Assembly: GCA_900473185.1 (NCBI GenBank)
Contig: UCKU01000026.1
Coordinates: 1-64,000 of the forward strand
DNA: 64,000 nucleotides
Direction of reading: 5' to 3'
From: Hyphomicrobiales bacterium
GTDB taxonomy: Bacteria; Pseudomonadota; Alphaproteobacteria; Rhizobiales; Rhizobiaceae
Shown: piece by piece, positions 52,364-63,986 of the stretch
How positions within the stretch are numbered: position 1 is the stretch's first letter
How the letters are laid out: the number at the start of each line of letters is the position of its first letter
Translations under genes and position numbers: made by a program
Notes under the pieces: generated by a model
The model's database searches: none
What the model was told of the DNA's origin: nothing
Seen by the model: only the letters and a program-made list of their open reading frames with translations

Positions 52364-53506
52364 ATGAAATCTCTTGGCAATATTCGCCGCGCATTCGCAC
52401 CCTGGACCGATCCATCCGCAAAACCCTTCATTGCCTTCAAGAATGTCACCAAGCGCTTCGGCGATTTTACCGCCGTTAACGATCTGTCGCTGAATATCTA
52501 TCACCGCGAGTTCTTTGCGCTGCTCGGCGCATCCGGCTGCGGCAAGTCCACGCTGCTGCGCATGCTGGCCGGTTTCGAACAGCCGACATCGGGCGAAATT
52601 ATTCTCGATGGCACCGATCTTGCGGGCACGCCGCCCTACAAGCGGCCGGTCAACATGATGTTCCAGTCCTACGCTCTTTTCCCGCATATGACGGTCGAGA
52701 AGAATATTGCCTTCGGCCTCAAGCAGGATGGCATGCCGAAGGAAGAGATCACTGAACGCGTATCGCAAATGCTGAAGCTCGTGAAGCTCGAGCAGTTTGC
52801 CTCCCGCAAGCCGAACCAGCTTTCCGGCGGCCAGCGCCAGCGCGTGGCGCTTGCCCGCTCGCTCGCCAAACGCCCCAAGGTGCTGCTGCTCGACGAACCA
52901 CTCGGCGCGCTCGACAAGAAGCTGCGCGAGGAAACCCAGTTCGAACTGATGGACCTGCAGCAGAGCCTCGGCCTCACCTTCGTCGTCGTCACACACGACC
53001 AGGAAGAAGCCATGACAATGGCCGACCGCATTGCAGTCATGAGCCACGGCAAGGTGGTGCAGGTCGCCACGCCGGCCGAAATCTACGAAGCACCGAATTG
53101 CCGCTTCGTTGCTGATTTCATCGGCGACGTGAACATTTTCGACGGCAAGGTGACAACGGCCTCAAATGGCGCGGTCGAAATCGCCGTCGACAGCGGCTTC
53201 ACGGTCCGCACGGCCTCGACCGACGCGCCGGCCGTTGGTAGCACGCTCGGTTTCGCCATCCGCCCGGAAAAGCTCCGCGTCACCCGCGCCGCACCCGGGA
53301 ATGCCTCGACCAATGCCGCCAAGGGCGAGCTCTGGGACATCGGCTATCTCGGCGACATGACGGTCTTCCACGTCAGACTGCCGAACGGCAATGTCGTCAA
53401 GGCGTCTTCCCTCAACGCACAGCGCGCCGTCGATGACCCCTTCACCTACGATCAGGAAGTCTGGGTCTCCTTCGATGAGGACAGCGGCGTGGTGCTGAAG
53501 GATTGA
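52364..53506 (+). CDS. Polyamine ABC transporter ATPase (PotG-like)
   Basis: A 380-residue ATPase. Walker A is GASGCGKST (55-63), the signature LSGGQRQRVALARS begins at 153, and Walker B is VLLLDEP (173-179). A TOBE domain follows (about 270-375). It powers the permease pair encoded next and is followed by potH four bases later. The N-terminal extension of about 20 residues before the ABC domain is typical of PotG. Confidence 0.94.
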   Translation: MKSLGNIRRAFAPWTDPSAKPFIAFKNVTKRFGDFTAVNDLSLNIYHREFFALLGASGCGKSTLLRMLAGFEQPTSGEIILDGTDLAGTPPYKRPVNMMFQSYALFPHMTVEKNIAFGLKQDGMPKEEITERVSQMLKLVKLEQFASRKPNQLSGGQRQRVALARSLAKRPKVLLLDEPLGALDKKLREETQFELMDLQQSLGLTFVVVTHDQEEAMTMADRIAVMSHGKVVQVATPAEIYEAPNCRFVADFIGDVNIFDGKVTTASNGAVEIAVDSGFTVRTASTDAPAVGSTLGFAIRPEKLRVTRAAPGNASTNAAKGELWDIGYLGDMTVFHVRLPNGNVVKASSLNAQRAVDDPFTYDQEVWVSFDEDSGVVLKD

Positions 53507-53510
53507 GACC

Positions 53511-54422
53511 ATGGGGACCTTCACTTCACGCTTCTACAACCGCCTTGTCATCATCATTCCCTATGCCTGGCTGCTGCTCTTCTTCCTGGCGCCGTTCTTC
53601 ATCGTCTTCCGCATCTCGCTGTCGGCAACGGCGATCGCCATGCCGCCTTATGAGCCGGTCTTCGCTCTCGCTGATGGCTGGGCCGGTTTCTGGGACAAGA
53701 TCTCAAGCTTCTCCCTCGACAATTACGGCTACCTGACCGACGATCCGCTTTATTTCAATGCCTATATATCGAGTGTGGTGATCGCCGGGATCTCCACTTT
53801 CCTGACGCTTCTGATCGCCTATCCGGTTGCCTATGGCATGGCGCAGGCGCCCCGCAGCATTCGCCCGACGCTCCTGATGCTGGTGATCCTGCCCTTCTGG
53901 ACAAGCTTCCTGATCCGTGTCTATGCGTGGATTGCCATCCTGAAGCCGGAAGGGCTGCTGAACCAGTTCCTGACGTCGCTGCACCTCATCGACAATCCGC
54001 TGATCATCCTCAATACCAATACAGCCGTCTATATCGGCATCGTCTATTCCTATCTGCCCTTCATGGTGCTGCCGCTCTACTCGGCGCTGGAAAAGATGGA
54101 CGGCACGCTGATCGAGGCGGCACAGGATCTCGGCTGCACGCCGATCCAGGCTTTCTGGCGCGTCACCTTCCCGCTGTCGATCCCGGGCGTCATCGCCGGC
54201 TGCATGCTGGTCTTCATCCCGGCCGTCGGCGAATTCGTTATCCCCGACCTGCTTGGCGGTTCGCAAACGCTGATGATCGGCAAGACGATCTGGAACGAAT
54301 TCAATTCCAATCGCGACTGGCCCGTTTCCTCGGCGGTGGCGACGATCCTGCTTCTCATCCTCGTGATCCCGATCGTCTTCTTCCAGAATGTTCAGGCAAA
54401 AGCCGACGAGGCAGGGAAATAA
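53511..54422 (+). CDS. Polyamine ABC transporter permease (PotH-like)
   Basis: A 303-residue inner-membrane permease with six predicted helices. The EAA loop is at about 200-225 (LEKMDGTLIEAAQDLGCTPI), and FVIPDLLGGSQTLMIGKTIW is a PotB/PotH motif. It is the first of two permeases; potI follows after three bases. Confidence 0.94.
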   Translation: MGTFTSRFYNRLVIIIPYAWLLLFFLAPFFIVFRISLSATAIAMPPYEPVFALADGWAGFWDKISSFSLDNYGYLTDDPLYFNAYISSVVIAGISTFLTLLIAYPVAYGMAQAPRSIRPTLLMLVILPFWTSFLIRVYAWIAILKPEGLLNQFLTSLHLIDNPLIILNTNTAVYIGIVYSYLPFMVLPLYSALEKMDGTLIEAAQDLGCTPIQAFWRVTFPLSIPGVIAGCMLVFIPAVGEFVIPDLLGGSQTLMIGKTIWNEFNSNRDWPVSSAVATILLLILVIPIVFFQNVQAKADEAGK

Positions 54423-54425
54423 GCC

Positions 54426-55244
54426 ATGTTCAGATGGACCCGCTTTAACATCACCTCCGTCGTGCTCGGCTTCGCCTTTCTCTATCTGCCGATCGTGCTT
54501 CTGGTGATCTTCTCCTTCAATGAATCGAAGCTCGTCACCGTCTGGGGCGGTTTTTCGACCAAATGGTATGTCTCGCTGCTCTCCAACCAGGCCCTGCTCG
54601 ATGCGGCCTGGGTGACGGTCCGCGTCGGCCTTCTGTCAGCGACATTCGCGACGATCCTCGGCACCATGGCGGCGATCACCCTGGTGCGCTTCACGCGCTT
54701 CCGCGGCCGCATCCTCTTTTCAGGACTGGTCTATGCGCCGCTCGTCATGCCCGAAGTCATAACCGGCCTGTCGCTGCTGCTCCTCTTCGTGGCAATCGGC
54801 CTTGACCGCGGCTTCTGGACGATCACGCTGGCGCACACGACGCTGACCATGTGCTTCGTCGCCGTCGTCGTGCAGTCACGGCTTCTGAGCTTCGACCAGT
54901 CGATCGAGGAGGCCGCTCAGGATCTCGGCGCCCCACCGGTCAGGACCTTCTTCGAGGTGACGCTGCCGATCATCTCGCCAGCCGTCTTTTCCGGCTGGGT
55001 CCTGGCTTTCACCCTGTCGCTCGACGACCTCGTGATTGCGAGCTTCACGTCAGGACCGGGCGCAACCACGCTGCCGATGAAGATCTACAGCCAGGTGCGT
55101 CTCGGCGTGACGCCGGAGATCAATGCGGTCTGCACCATTCTGATTGCCGTCGTGGCGGTTGGGGTCATCTGCGCATCTGTCGTCACCAAGCGCCGCGAAG
55201 TGCAGCGCGAGCGCGATGAGAGGGCCGCGGCGGCGACAGCTTAA
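54426..55244 (+). CDS. Polyamine ABC transporter permease (PotI-like)
   Basis: A 272-residue permease with six helices. The EAA loop is at about 158-180 (FDQSIEEAAQDLGAPPVRTF), and TLSLDDLVIASFTSGPGATT is typical of PotC/PotI. It is the last gene of the transporter unit and converges with the AsmA gene 59 bases away; no clear terminator is seen between them. Confidence 0.94.
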   Translation: MFRWTRFNITSVVLGFAFLYLPIVLLVIFSFNESKLVTVWGGFSTKWYVSLLSNQALLDAAWVTVRVGLLSATFATILGTMAAITLVRFTRFRGRILFSGLVYAPLVMPEVITGLSLLLLFVAIGLDRGFWTITLAHTTLTMCFVAVVVQSRLLSFDQSIEEAAQDLGAPPVRTFFEVTLPIISPAVFSGWVLAFTLSLDDLVIASFTSGPGATTLPMKIYSQVRLGVTPEINAVCTILIAVVAVGVICASVVTKRREVQRERDERAAAATA

Positions 55245-55303
55245 GGGCAATTCCAGCGAAAGCCTTTGCCTCCGGAAATGCTTAGAGCTGACCAGGGAAG
55301 GCG

Positions 55304-57202
55304 CTAAGGCTGGGTTTTCGTCGGTGCGTTGAACAGCGGCACCGGCGAAATGACCGGGTTCGGCCACGAGCCGCCGATGAAGAAGGGCAGGCGCGGCAGA
55401 TCGACCGCTTTTGCCGGATCGATCGCTTCCAGCGCGCCGGAGAGCGCAAGCCCGTTCGACTCATAAGTAATGACGCCTGATAGCGTCAGCATCTGATCGG
55501 AGCCGGCAAATCGCGCATCATGGATTTCCGCGGTGCCATTGGCAAAGTCGGCCTGAAGATCGAGCTTGCTGAAGGCGAAGGATCCGTTTCCAGTGGAGCT
55601 CAGCGCGAAGAACGGCTTCTGCGCTGCCTGCGTGCGAAGTGCATAGACATCGACGCCGGGAATGGAGCCCGCCGCCGTCCAGAATCTGAGCTTGCCGGTC
55701 ACATCGGCAAGTCCCGTCGTCCAGATCGCCTTCGGCGTCTCCAGCGAAAGATCGAGGGAGCCTGTCGCATGCGGCAGCGGCCCCTTGAGCTGCAATTTTT
55801 CGGCAAGTGCATTGAAATCCGCATCGCGGATCGAAAGCTGCAACTTGCCGCCACCATCGAAATCGCGGCGGGTCGCCTCCAGGTGGGCCGTCATTTCGCC
55901 GCCCTCGAACTGGCTGTCACCGATATCGAACTTCGCTTCCTCGCCGGCGACGATCACGCTGGCGCCGACATCCGCAAGCGAGAAGATACCCATCTGCGCC
56001 TGCCGCGCGGAAAGCCGCACATCGAGATCAAGAAGTTGCAGCGGTCCGAGAGGGTTCGGTAGCAGCAAGTCGCCAAGGCCGCCGGCGGCAAGTCTGAGCG
56101 CGAAGGCATCGAGGAACGGTTTGAGGTTCATCTGGTCGAAGGCAAGCGTCCCGCCGATCTTCGGCCGCTTGCCGGGTGCGACGGTGAAATCCATCACACC
56201 GGTGGCGCTCGCATCGTTCAGCGCCATACTGACATTGTTGAAGCGGAAACCGTTGGATACCGACGTCACATCCGAGGTCATCGACGCGCTCTTCAGCGAC
56301 TCGATCCCCGGGATCGATCTGCCGGACCATTTCAGGAGGGCCTGCACATCCGGAAAGCTGGCGTTGATATTGCCTGAGACCGAGGAGAGGCTCACCATGC
56401 TGCCGACGCCCTGGAACCGCGCGGTCATCAGATTGGAAGCGATCGAGGCCTTCATCTCGGCATTCTTGCCGGCGAAGACGAGCAGCGGCGCGGCCGAGGC
56501 AAAATCGACCTTCAGGTCCTCACCGTTGAACCGGGCAATGAGGACGGCTGAAATTGCCCTCGACAGCTTCGGCCAGGCGATATCGGCTGCGACGCTGTCG
56601 AAGTGGTAGACATTGCCCGTCCGCGTATCGGTCAGGGTCAGCGTGCCGTCTTCGACCGTCACAGCGCCGATATCGGCGTCGAGCTTCGGAGCGAGAACCT
56701 CGGTGCCGTTGTTGTCCTGCACACCTGCGATGGCCCGCGCCAAAAGGCCGGCATAGCTCCAGTCGATCAGGCCGTTCTCATCGCGCGTCAGCGAGAGGCT
56801 AGGCCGCAGCAGGTGAAATTCGTGGAAGCGAGTGCGGCCGCGCAGCGCATCGATCAGGCTGAAATCGGCTGAAAGGCTCTCAATGCGGCCGAGCAGTCTG
56901 TCGCCGCTTTCGCGCGGCTGGCGGATGGTGACGTCGTTGAGCGTGATGCGTGGCGTCGGCCAGAATTCGAGGACCGGATTACCCTTGATCTCGGCGTGAT
57001 AGCCCGTCCATTTCGACAGAGCATCCTCGATGCCGGAGCGCACGAAGCCGGTGGAAATAAGATAGGGAGCGGCGATCCTGAGCGCGAGGAAGAAGGCAAG
57101 CCCGATTAACAATATGATGGTGGAGACACGGGCAAATGCCGGCAGCCAGCGTGAGACGGGGCCGATCCTCTTTCGCCATCTGCCTTGTCTTGACGTACCC
57201 AT
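55304..57202 (-). CDS. AsmA-family envelope protein
   Basis: A 632-residue AsmA-like protein. A single N-terminal membrane helix (about 27-50, VSTIILLIGLAFFLALRIAA) is followed by a long periplasmic beta-rich region, including the N-terminal AsmA motif (WTGYHAEIKGNPVLEFWPTP, RITLNDVTI) and C-terminal repeats (FDQMNLKPFLDAFALRLAAG, SGVITYESNGLALSGALEAI). Proteins of this family help move phospholipid to the outer membrane. It is a single gene with no operon partner. Confidence 0.87.
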   Translation of the reverse strand: MGTSRQGRWRKRIGPVSRWLPAFARVSTIILLIGLAFFLALRIAAPYLISTGFVRSGIEDALSKWTGYHAEIKGNPVLEFWPTPRITLNDVTIRQPRESGDRLLGRIESLSADFSLIDALRGRTRFHEFHLLRPSLSLTRDENGLIDWSYAGLLARAIAGVQDNNGTEVLAPKLDADIGAVTVEDGTLTLTDTRTGNVYHFDSVAADIAWPKLSRAISAVLIARFNGEDLKVDFASAAPLLVFAGKNAEMKASIASNLMTARFQGVGSMVSLSSVSGNINASFPDVQALLKWSGRSIPGIESLKSASMTSDVTSVSNGFRFNNVSMALNDASATGVMDFTVAPGKRPKIGGTLAFDQMNLKPFLDAFALRLAAGGLGDLLLPNPLGPLQLLDLDVRLSARQAQMGIFSLADVGASVIVAGEEAKFDIGDSQFEGGEMTAHLEATRRDFDGGGKLQLSIRDADFNALAEKLQLKGPLPHATGSLDLSLETPKAIWTTGLADVTGKLRFWTAAGSIPGVDVYALRTQAAQKPFFALSSTGNGSFAFSKLDLQADFANGTAEIHDARFAGSDQMLTLSGVITYESNGLALSGALEAIDPAKAVDLPRLPFFIGGSWPNPVISPVPLFNAPTKTQP

Positions 57203-57314
57203 GAGCTCCGCCGGAACTTCAGCCGGTTACCCGTTATTTTCTGATTTTGCCGGATATATGAAATACCGGGCATATGCAAATCCCACGCGCGGCGGATCGC
57301 GTCGCTGCACACTT

Positions 57315-57335
57315 TATAATGCAATGCAGCATGCT
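57315..57335 (+). promoter_or_regulatory. Predicted -10 and TGC-N3-GCA site before acetoacetyl-CoA synthetase gene
   Basis: A TATAAT at 57315-57320 runs into TGCAATGCA (57320-57328) and then GCATGC (57329-57334). The TGC-N3-GCA form is like sites bound by PHB repressors of the PhaR/AniA type, and a match overlapping the -10 would block transcription. The start codon is 30 bases downstream. Confidence 0.5.
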
Positions 57336-57364
57336 ATAAGTTCCGCATTGGGGAGGAGGATTGA

Positions 57365-59317
<1,953 letters not shown>

Positions 59318-59368
59318 TAGCGGCTGCTAAACTACAAGCTTTTGCCGTTGATCAATTCCCCGTTTTGG

Positions 59369-59530
59369 AAACCTTTCGTTAAGAAAGGTTTGTCAAAGGT
59401 GAAGCCAACTTGGAGACCATACATGAAGAGATGGTCTGGAACTGCGGTTCCCGAAACATGACGTTGATCGACTAAGCTCTTGTTTTACCAGCACCAACTC
59501 TCGAAGGCAGCCATTGGCTGCCTTTTCTTT
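59369..59530 (+). ncRNA. Candidate structured small RNA or 3' UTR between acsA2 and cbrA
   Basis: Four hairpins fall in sequence: AAACCTTTC/GAAAGGTTT (59369-59377 with 59383-59391), AGACCAT/ATGGTCT (59414-59420 with 59431-59437), GGAAC/GTTCC (59438-59442 with 59447-59451), and a terminator at 59504-59530. The region has no reading frame of note. This layout is that of a small RNA of about 160 bases, but a long 3' UTR of the synthetase mRNA would look the same. No promoter is clear. Confidence 0.4.
59504..59530 (+). terminator. Rho-independent terminator downstream of acsA2
   Basis: A 9-bp stem, AAGGCAGCC (59504-59512) with GGCTGCCTT (59516-59524), is followed by TTCTTT. It works on the + strand and lies 187 bases after the acsA2 stop, unusually far for a simple mRNA end. 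Confidence 0.85.
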
Positions 59531-59593
59531 GGCGAGCGATTCCAGCAAAAGTGTACAGCGGTTTTGCGCCGGCATTGCGCGGAGATAGATGCT

Positions 59594-62500
59594 TTAGCCC
59601 GCCAGCACGCGCTGCGACGGGAACGTGATTTCCACCAACGTGCCTTCGTTCGGCGCAGAATTGATCGAGAAAATCGCCCTGTTGGCATCGACCATTGCCT
59701 TGGTCAGCGGCAGACCGAGACCGGTGCCGTCGCCGCGATGGCGTGACTGCGTGGACGACACCTGGCGGAATGGCTTCATCGCCTGGTCGAGTTCGCTGCG
59801 CGTCATGCCGATGCCGGTATCGCGTACCCGCATCGCGACGCTGCCGTTCGCCTCATAGGAAGTGGAAACGACGATCTGCCCGCCTGATGGCGTAAAGCGG
59901 ATGGCGTTCGACAGGATGTTCAGCGCGATCTGCTTGATCGAGCGCAGGTCGGCCACGACATCGGGCACCGACTGCGAAAGGGCGGTGCGGATGATGACCC
60001 GCTGGCTGTTTGCCTGCGGCTGCACCAGCGCCACTGCTTCCGAGATCGCTTCGTTGAGGCCGACGGAGGCGAAATCGAGATCCATCTCGCCCGCTTCGAT
60101 CTTGGATATATCGAGCAGGTCGTTGACGATGTCGAGGACATGCCGGCCGGAGCGGCCGATATCGTTGGCATATTCGATATAGCGCGGATGGCCGATCGGC
60201 CCGAAGCGCTCGCTCGCCATCATGTCGGAAAAGCCGATGATGGCGTTGAGCGGTGTGCGGATCTCATGGCTGACGCGCGCCAGGAAATCCGTCTTGTGGG
60301 CATTGGCGGTTTCAGCTGCACCCTTGGCATTGCGCAACTCGTCTTCGGTACGCTTCCACTGGGTGATGTCGCGGATGACGGCGCAATAGCCGTTGGATGA
60401 GGTCAGGCGACCCATGGTCATGAACAGCGGCACGAAACCGCCGGCAGCCTCGCGGCCGATCACCTCGCGTCCGTCGTTCAGCACGCTTGCCACACCATGG
60501 CCGGAAAGCCCATGCAGATAGTCGAGCACGGCCCTCTGGCTCTCATGGGCAAACAGCATGACGAAGGGTTTGCCGCGCGTTTCCTGTTCGTCGTAGTTGA
60601 AGAGGGCGCTTGCCGAGCGGTTCATCGAGCGGATATCGCCTTCCGTGCCGATGACGACGACGCCATCGGTTGCCGTCTCCAGGATCGAGCGCAGCTCCTC
60701 CACCTCGACCTGCAGCTTGGCGACCTTCTCGACCATCCGGTCGGAGCGCTGGTCGAGCCTGATGACCTCGCCTCTGCCTTCTTCCCGGTTTTCGACCGGC
60801 ATCAGCGCCAGCATCAGGGCGTTGGAATCTTCCCAGCGAACCGATTGCAGACGGGCCGTGACCGGCACCAGCCTGTCGTCGGCTTTGACGAGCATCATCG
60901 TGCCCGAACCGTTTTCGAGGTCGTGGCGCTGCAGCAAGGCATCGATGCCGCCCACTTCGGAGAGGGCCTCGACGGAGCCGTAGCCCGTCAGCCGCAGGAA
61001 TTCCGGATTGCCGTGGATCAGCTGGTCGCCGGCATGGATCAGCACGGCAACAGGCAGCAGATCGACGGTCGCAGCCGAGAGCCCGTCCGTCATCTTCACG
61101 CGCGGCGGAATGAAGCTGGTCAGAACCTCGATCTGGCTGACGGTCTCCTGCAGACCTTCGGTCACGTCGTCTTCCGCTTCAGCAGCGGATGTTTCTTCGG
61201 CTTGCGCAGCAGCCTCTTCCGGCAGCGGTTCTGCTGCGGCTTCGTAGATCGCTTCCTGCGGTGCCGCCTGCTCGACAACAGAAGTTTGGGCAACAACGTC
61301 TTCGACTACCGATGCCTGTTCGACATCGGGTTCCGGCTGTGGGGCCGCGACCGGCTCTTCGCTACGCGCGCCGAAGGCTTCGAGGCGCTTGGCGATTTCG
61401 CGGAAATTCGCCTGCTCGGCAGCCGTCAGACCGCTGCTGGCACTGTGCAGCTGCACGATCTTGTCGGTGAAGCGGCGGCTCGGCGTTTCGGAAAGGCGTA
61501 GCGCCGGCGGCTCTTCCCGCTGCTCGGCAACATCAGGCTCAGCGGCGGATTGCTCCTCGGCGACAGGTTCTGCTGCTGCCGTCTCTTCCGGGGTGGTTAC
61601 TTCTGTCGCTGCTTCCACCACCGCTCCGGTGTCTTCTTCGGCATCGGGCTCTGGATTCACTGCATCTTCGGCCTGCGGCGCAGCTTCGGCAATTTCTTCA
61701 GATTGCTCTTGCGGCAGTTCGGCTTCTTCCGACGTGGTTTCATCGACCGGGCCAAGATAGGCGGCATCATGGCCGATGCCGTCAGGCCCGAGCGTCAGTC
61801 CGAGTGCCAGAGGATCTTCCTGCGCGTCCGACAGGCGCACCACGCCGAAGCCGCGGAAACCATCGAAGTCGCGGTTGCGCGTATAGGTCGGCAGGGCGGC
61901 GAGATCGACAGGTACGACCAGGCTCGTGCCCTCGATCGGCCAGTAGATCGTCTTGCCGGACCAGGTATCGCGCCGCGCTAGGGCCTCGGAGAGCCTTGAT
62001 TCCGGATCGAGGTTAAAGAGGGCGGCAACATCGGAGAAAGCGCTGCCGATGATGTTGCTCGCATGCGGGCCGACAGCCTCGGCGAATTCATGCGAAACTT
62101 CGCTGAAGCGGCCTTCCGCATCGATCTTCCAAACGAATCGGGTAGCGCGGCTGTTCGGCTCGAAGACGAAGCTGCTCTTCGGTGCGCTTTCAGGCTCTTC
62201 CGGGATCACCGGTGCTGCCGCGAAGTTTTCGACGACGGCTGCTTCGGGCTCGGCAATGTTTTCATCTACGGGCGGCTCGAAACGGGCTTCGACCTCGGCC
62301 GGTTCGCTGACTTCAGCCGGCTCCTCTGCCTCGCCGGTAATGTCCTCCAGCGTCTCCTCGACTTCTTCGATGCCTGAAACGGCGTCGATCGCTTCGGCTT
62401 CCGTAAAGCCGGCCACAGGCTTGGCAATACCAGCGATTTCATCCGCTGCGGCTTCTGCTGGTACAATTTCCCGCGGCGCAGGCTCGTCGACCTTGGCGGA

Positions 62501-63190
62501 GGGCTCGATCGGATCGAGATGACCGATCGACGTTTCGACGGCGAAGAGAAGGTGGAGTGCGGGCTCGTCGTTGAGTTTGCCGACGGCAGCCGGCAAGTGG
62601 CCGCGGCCGGTCGCAACCGGGCGTTTTACCAGCCGGTCTGGATGGGCGCCGGCAAGCGTGATGAGCGTCCTTGCCGCCTGCTGCGTGATGCCGAGCGAGG
62701 CGAAGCCTGGCGATGCGGCAACGACTTCGCCCTCGGCCCCGATCACTGCCATATGCGTATCCGGATCATCGAGGCCTTGCAGCATCTGCGCAGCACTTGC
62801 GCCAGCCGTCAGCGGACGCGTGGAGACCGGAACGGAAAACAGGATGGCCTTCTCGCCTGAAGCGAGACGGATGAGCTCCGAGGAAGCCGGAGCCTGAACG
62901 CGCTGGAAGCCCTTGGCGATGCGAATGACAAAAGTTTTGTGGTCGCCGACTTCGCCAAGCTGGCGGGCAGTTGCCTCGAGCTGGCGGAAGGTAATGTCGG
63001 CTTGGCTGACGCCCTGATCAAGCAGATCATAGACCGCAGTATGGCCAAAAAGTTCGGCGCCGGCACCATTAGCCCACAGCAAATGGGAAAGGTCGCCCGA
63101 GAACAGTACCATGGCCTCGCCACGCGAAAATCGCTCACGAACCCGCGCATGAACGGCAATATCGATAAACGGATACTGGACTGCGGGCAT
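59594..63190 (-). CDS. cbrA: PAS-domain sensor histidine kinase, CbrA/PdhS family
   Basis: A 1198-residue cytoplasmic kinase without membrane helices. The C-terminal kinase core has the H-box ARVSHEIRTPLNAIIGFSD (His975), the N-box LNILSNAIRFTPSGG, and ATP-lid boxes DTGIGM and GDGTGLGL. PAS folds lie at about 350-440, 690-800 and 830-950 (VVIGTEGDIRSMNRSASALF). Between are long acidic Ala/Glu/Val/Pro-rich linkers (about 230-340 and 470-680). The H-box pattern and size match CbrA, the DivJ/PleC/PdhS-type kinase of S. meliloti that acts on DivK and so on CtrA; S. meliloti cbrA also sits next to acsA2. Confidence 0.85.
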   Translation of the reverse strand: MPAVQYPFIDIAVHARVRERFSRGEAMVLFSGDLSHLLWANGAGAELFGHTAVYDLLDQGVSQADITFRQLEATARQLGEVGDHKTFVIRIAKGFQRVQAPASSELIRLASGEKAILFSVPVSTRPLTAGASAAQMLQGLDDPDTHMAVIGAEGEVVAASPGFASLGITQQAARTLITLAGAHPDRLVKRPVATGRGHLPAAVGKLNDEPALHLLFAVETSIGHLDPIEPSAKVDEPAPREIVPAEAAADEIAGIAKPVAGFTEAEAIDAVSGIEEVEETLEDITGEAEEPAEVSEPAEVEARFEPPVDENIAEPEAAVVENFAAAPVIPEEPESAPKSSFVFEPNSRATRFVWKIDAEGRFSEVSHEFAEAVGPHASNIIGSAFSDVAALFNLDPESRLSEALARRDTWSGKTIYWPIEGTSLVVPVDLAALPTYTRNRDFDGFRGFGVVRLSDAQEDPLALGLTLGPDGIGHDAAYLGPVDETTSEEAELPQEQSEEIAEAAPQAEDAVNPEPDAEEDTGAVVEAATEVTTPEETAAAEPVAEEQSAAEPDVAEQREEPPALRLSETPSRRFTDKIVQLHSASSGLTAAEQANFREIAKRLEAFGARSEEPVAAPQPEPDVEQASVVEDVVAQTSVVEQAAPQEAIYEAAAEPLPEEAAAQAEETSAAEAEDDVTEGLQETVSQIEVLTSFIPPRVKMTDGLSAATVDLLPVAVLIHAGDQLIHGNPEFLRLTGYGSVEALSEVGGIDALLQRHDLENGSGTMMLVKADDRLVPVTARLQSVRWEDSNALMLALMPVENREEGRGEVIRLDQRSDRMVEKVAKLQVEVEELRSILETATDGVVVIGTEGDIRSMNRSASALFNYDEQETRGKPFVMLFAHESQRAVLDYLHGLSGHGVASVLNDGREVIGREAAGGFVPLFMTMGRLTSSNGYCAVIRDITQWKRTEDELRNAKGAAETANAHKTDFLARVSHEIRTPLNAIIGFSDMMASERFGPIGHPRYIEYANDIGRSGRHVLDIVNDLLDISKIEAGEMDLDFASVGLNEAISEAVALVQPQANSQRVIIRTALSQSVPDVVADLRSIKQIALNILSNAIRFTPSGGQIVVSTSYEANGSVAMRVRDTGIGMTRSELDQAMKPFRQVSSTQSRHRGDGTGLGLPLTKAMVDANRAIFSINSAPNEGTLVEITFPSQRVLAG

Positions 63191-63298
63191 GATCGAACCT
63201 GTCGCTTTCGGCCTTTTAGAATTAACTGCTTATTAATAACTGCAGGTCTGCGACCGGTCCAGAAGAGCGGGGAGCTTTCGGCCGGGAAGGTTAACGTA

Positions 63299-63347
63299 TT
63301 GTGCGATGCACAATGATGTTGCAATGCACAATAAGATGCGCTATATA
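63299..63347 (+). promoter_or_regulatory. Phasin gene promoter with TGC-rich palindromes
   Basis: A perfect 15-bp palindrome TTGTGC-GAT-GCACAA (63299-63313) is followed by TTGC-AAT-GCACAA (63319-63331). The second overlaps a -35 (TTGCAA, 63319-63324) spaced 17 bases from a -10 (TATATA, 63342-63347). Such TGC/GCA sites are typical of PhaR/AniA repressors of phasin genes; binding is inferred. Confidence 0.65.
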
Positions 63348-63405
63348 AGAATTATCCGATTTATCGCGGGCACAAGATCTGCCCATCCTAAAGGAACACG
63401 ATCCG

Positions 63406-63855
63406 ATGGCTACCATAAAGACCGACGACGTTTTTTCAATTGCCTCTTTCGATCCGAGCAAGCTGGCCGAGTCTTTCCGTGACTTCGCCGAAAAGGGTGC
63501 TCAGCAGTCCAAGGAAGCCTATGCCAAGCTGAAGTCTGCAGGCGAAGAAGCCGGCAAGACGCTGGAAGCAACGGTCCAGACCGCACAGGCTGGCAGCGTT
63601 GAAATCGGCCTCAAGGCAATCGACGCGCTCCGCGTCAATGCCGAAAGCTCGCTCTCTCACATGGAAGCGCTTCTCGGCGTCAAGTCCGTCGCCGAATTCT
63701 TCGAGCTGCAGACCTCTTTCCTGCGTAAGCAGGCCGAACTGACCGTCGAGCAGGCGAAGTCGCTGCAGGAAACCACCAAGCAGGTTGCCGAAAAGGTTGC
63801 GAAGCCTTCCAAGGAAGCCGCTGAAAAGGCCATGGCATCCTTCAAGGTTGCCTGA
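63406..63855 (+). CDS. Phasin (PHB granule-associated protein)
   Basis: A 149-residue phasin_2-family protein that coats polyhydroxybutyrate granules. The helical core includes FDPSKLAESFRDFAEKGAQQ, TVQTAQAGSVEIGLKAIDAL and ELQTSFLRKQAELTVEQAKS, with a Lys/Ala-rich end (KPSKEAAEKAMASFKVA). AAAGGA precedes the ATG. It is a single gene with its own promoter and terminator. Confidence 0.93.
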   Translation: MATIKTDDVFSIASFDPSKLAESFRDFAEKGAQQSKEAYAKLKSAGEEAGKTLEATVQTAQAGSVEIGLKAIDALRVNAESSLSHMEALLGVKSVAEFFELQTSFLRKQAELTVEQAKSLQETTKQVAEKVAKPSKEAAEKAMASFKVA

Positions 63856-63877
63856 TCTACCAGGCTCGATAGATAAT

Positions 63878-63906
63878 AAAGGCTGGACCGCATGTTCAGC
63901 CTTTTT
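63878..63906 (+). terminator. Terminator after phasin gene
   Basis: AAAGGCTG (63878-63885) pairs with CAGCCTTT (63897-63904) and the T-run continues to 63906. Confidence 0.85.
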
Positions 63907-63986
63907 GTATATTGAGCGCAAATCGGGGCTTGAATTAAAGTCCAAGTCCTCGTATGTGACCCCCGTCGCGCCGAGCGTGACATTGT

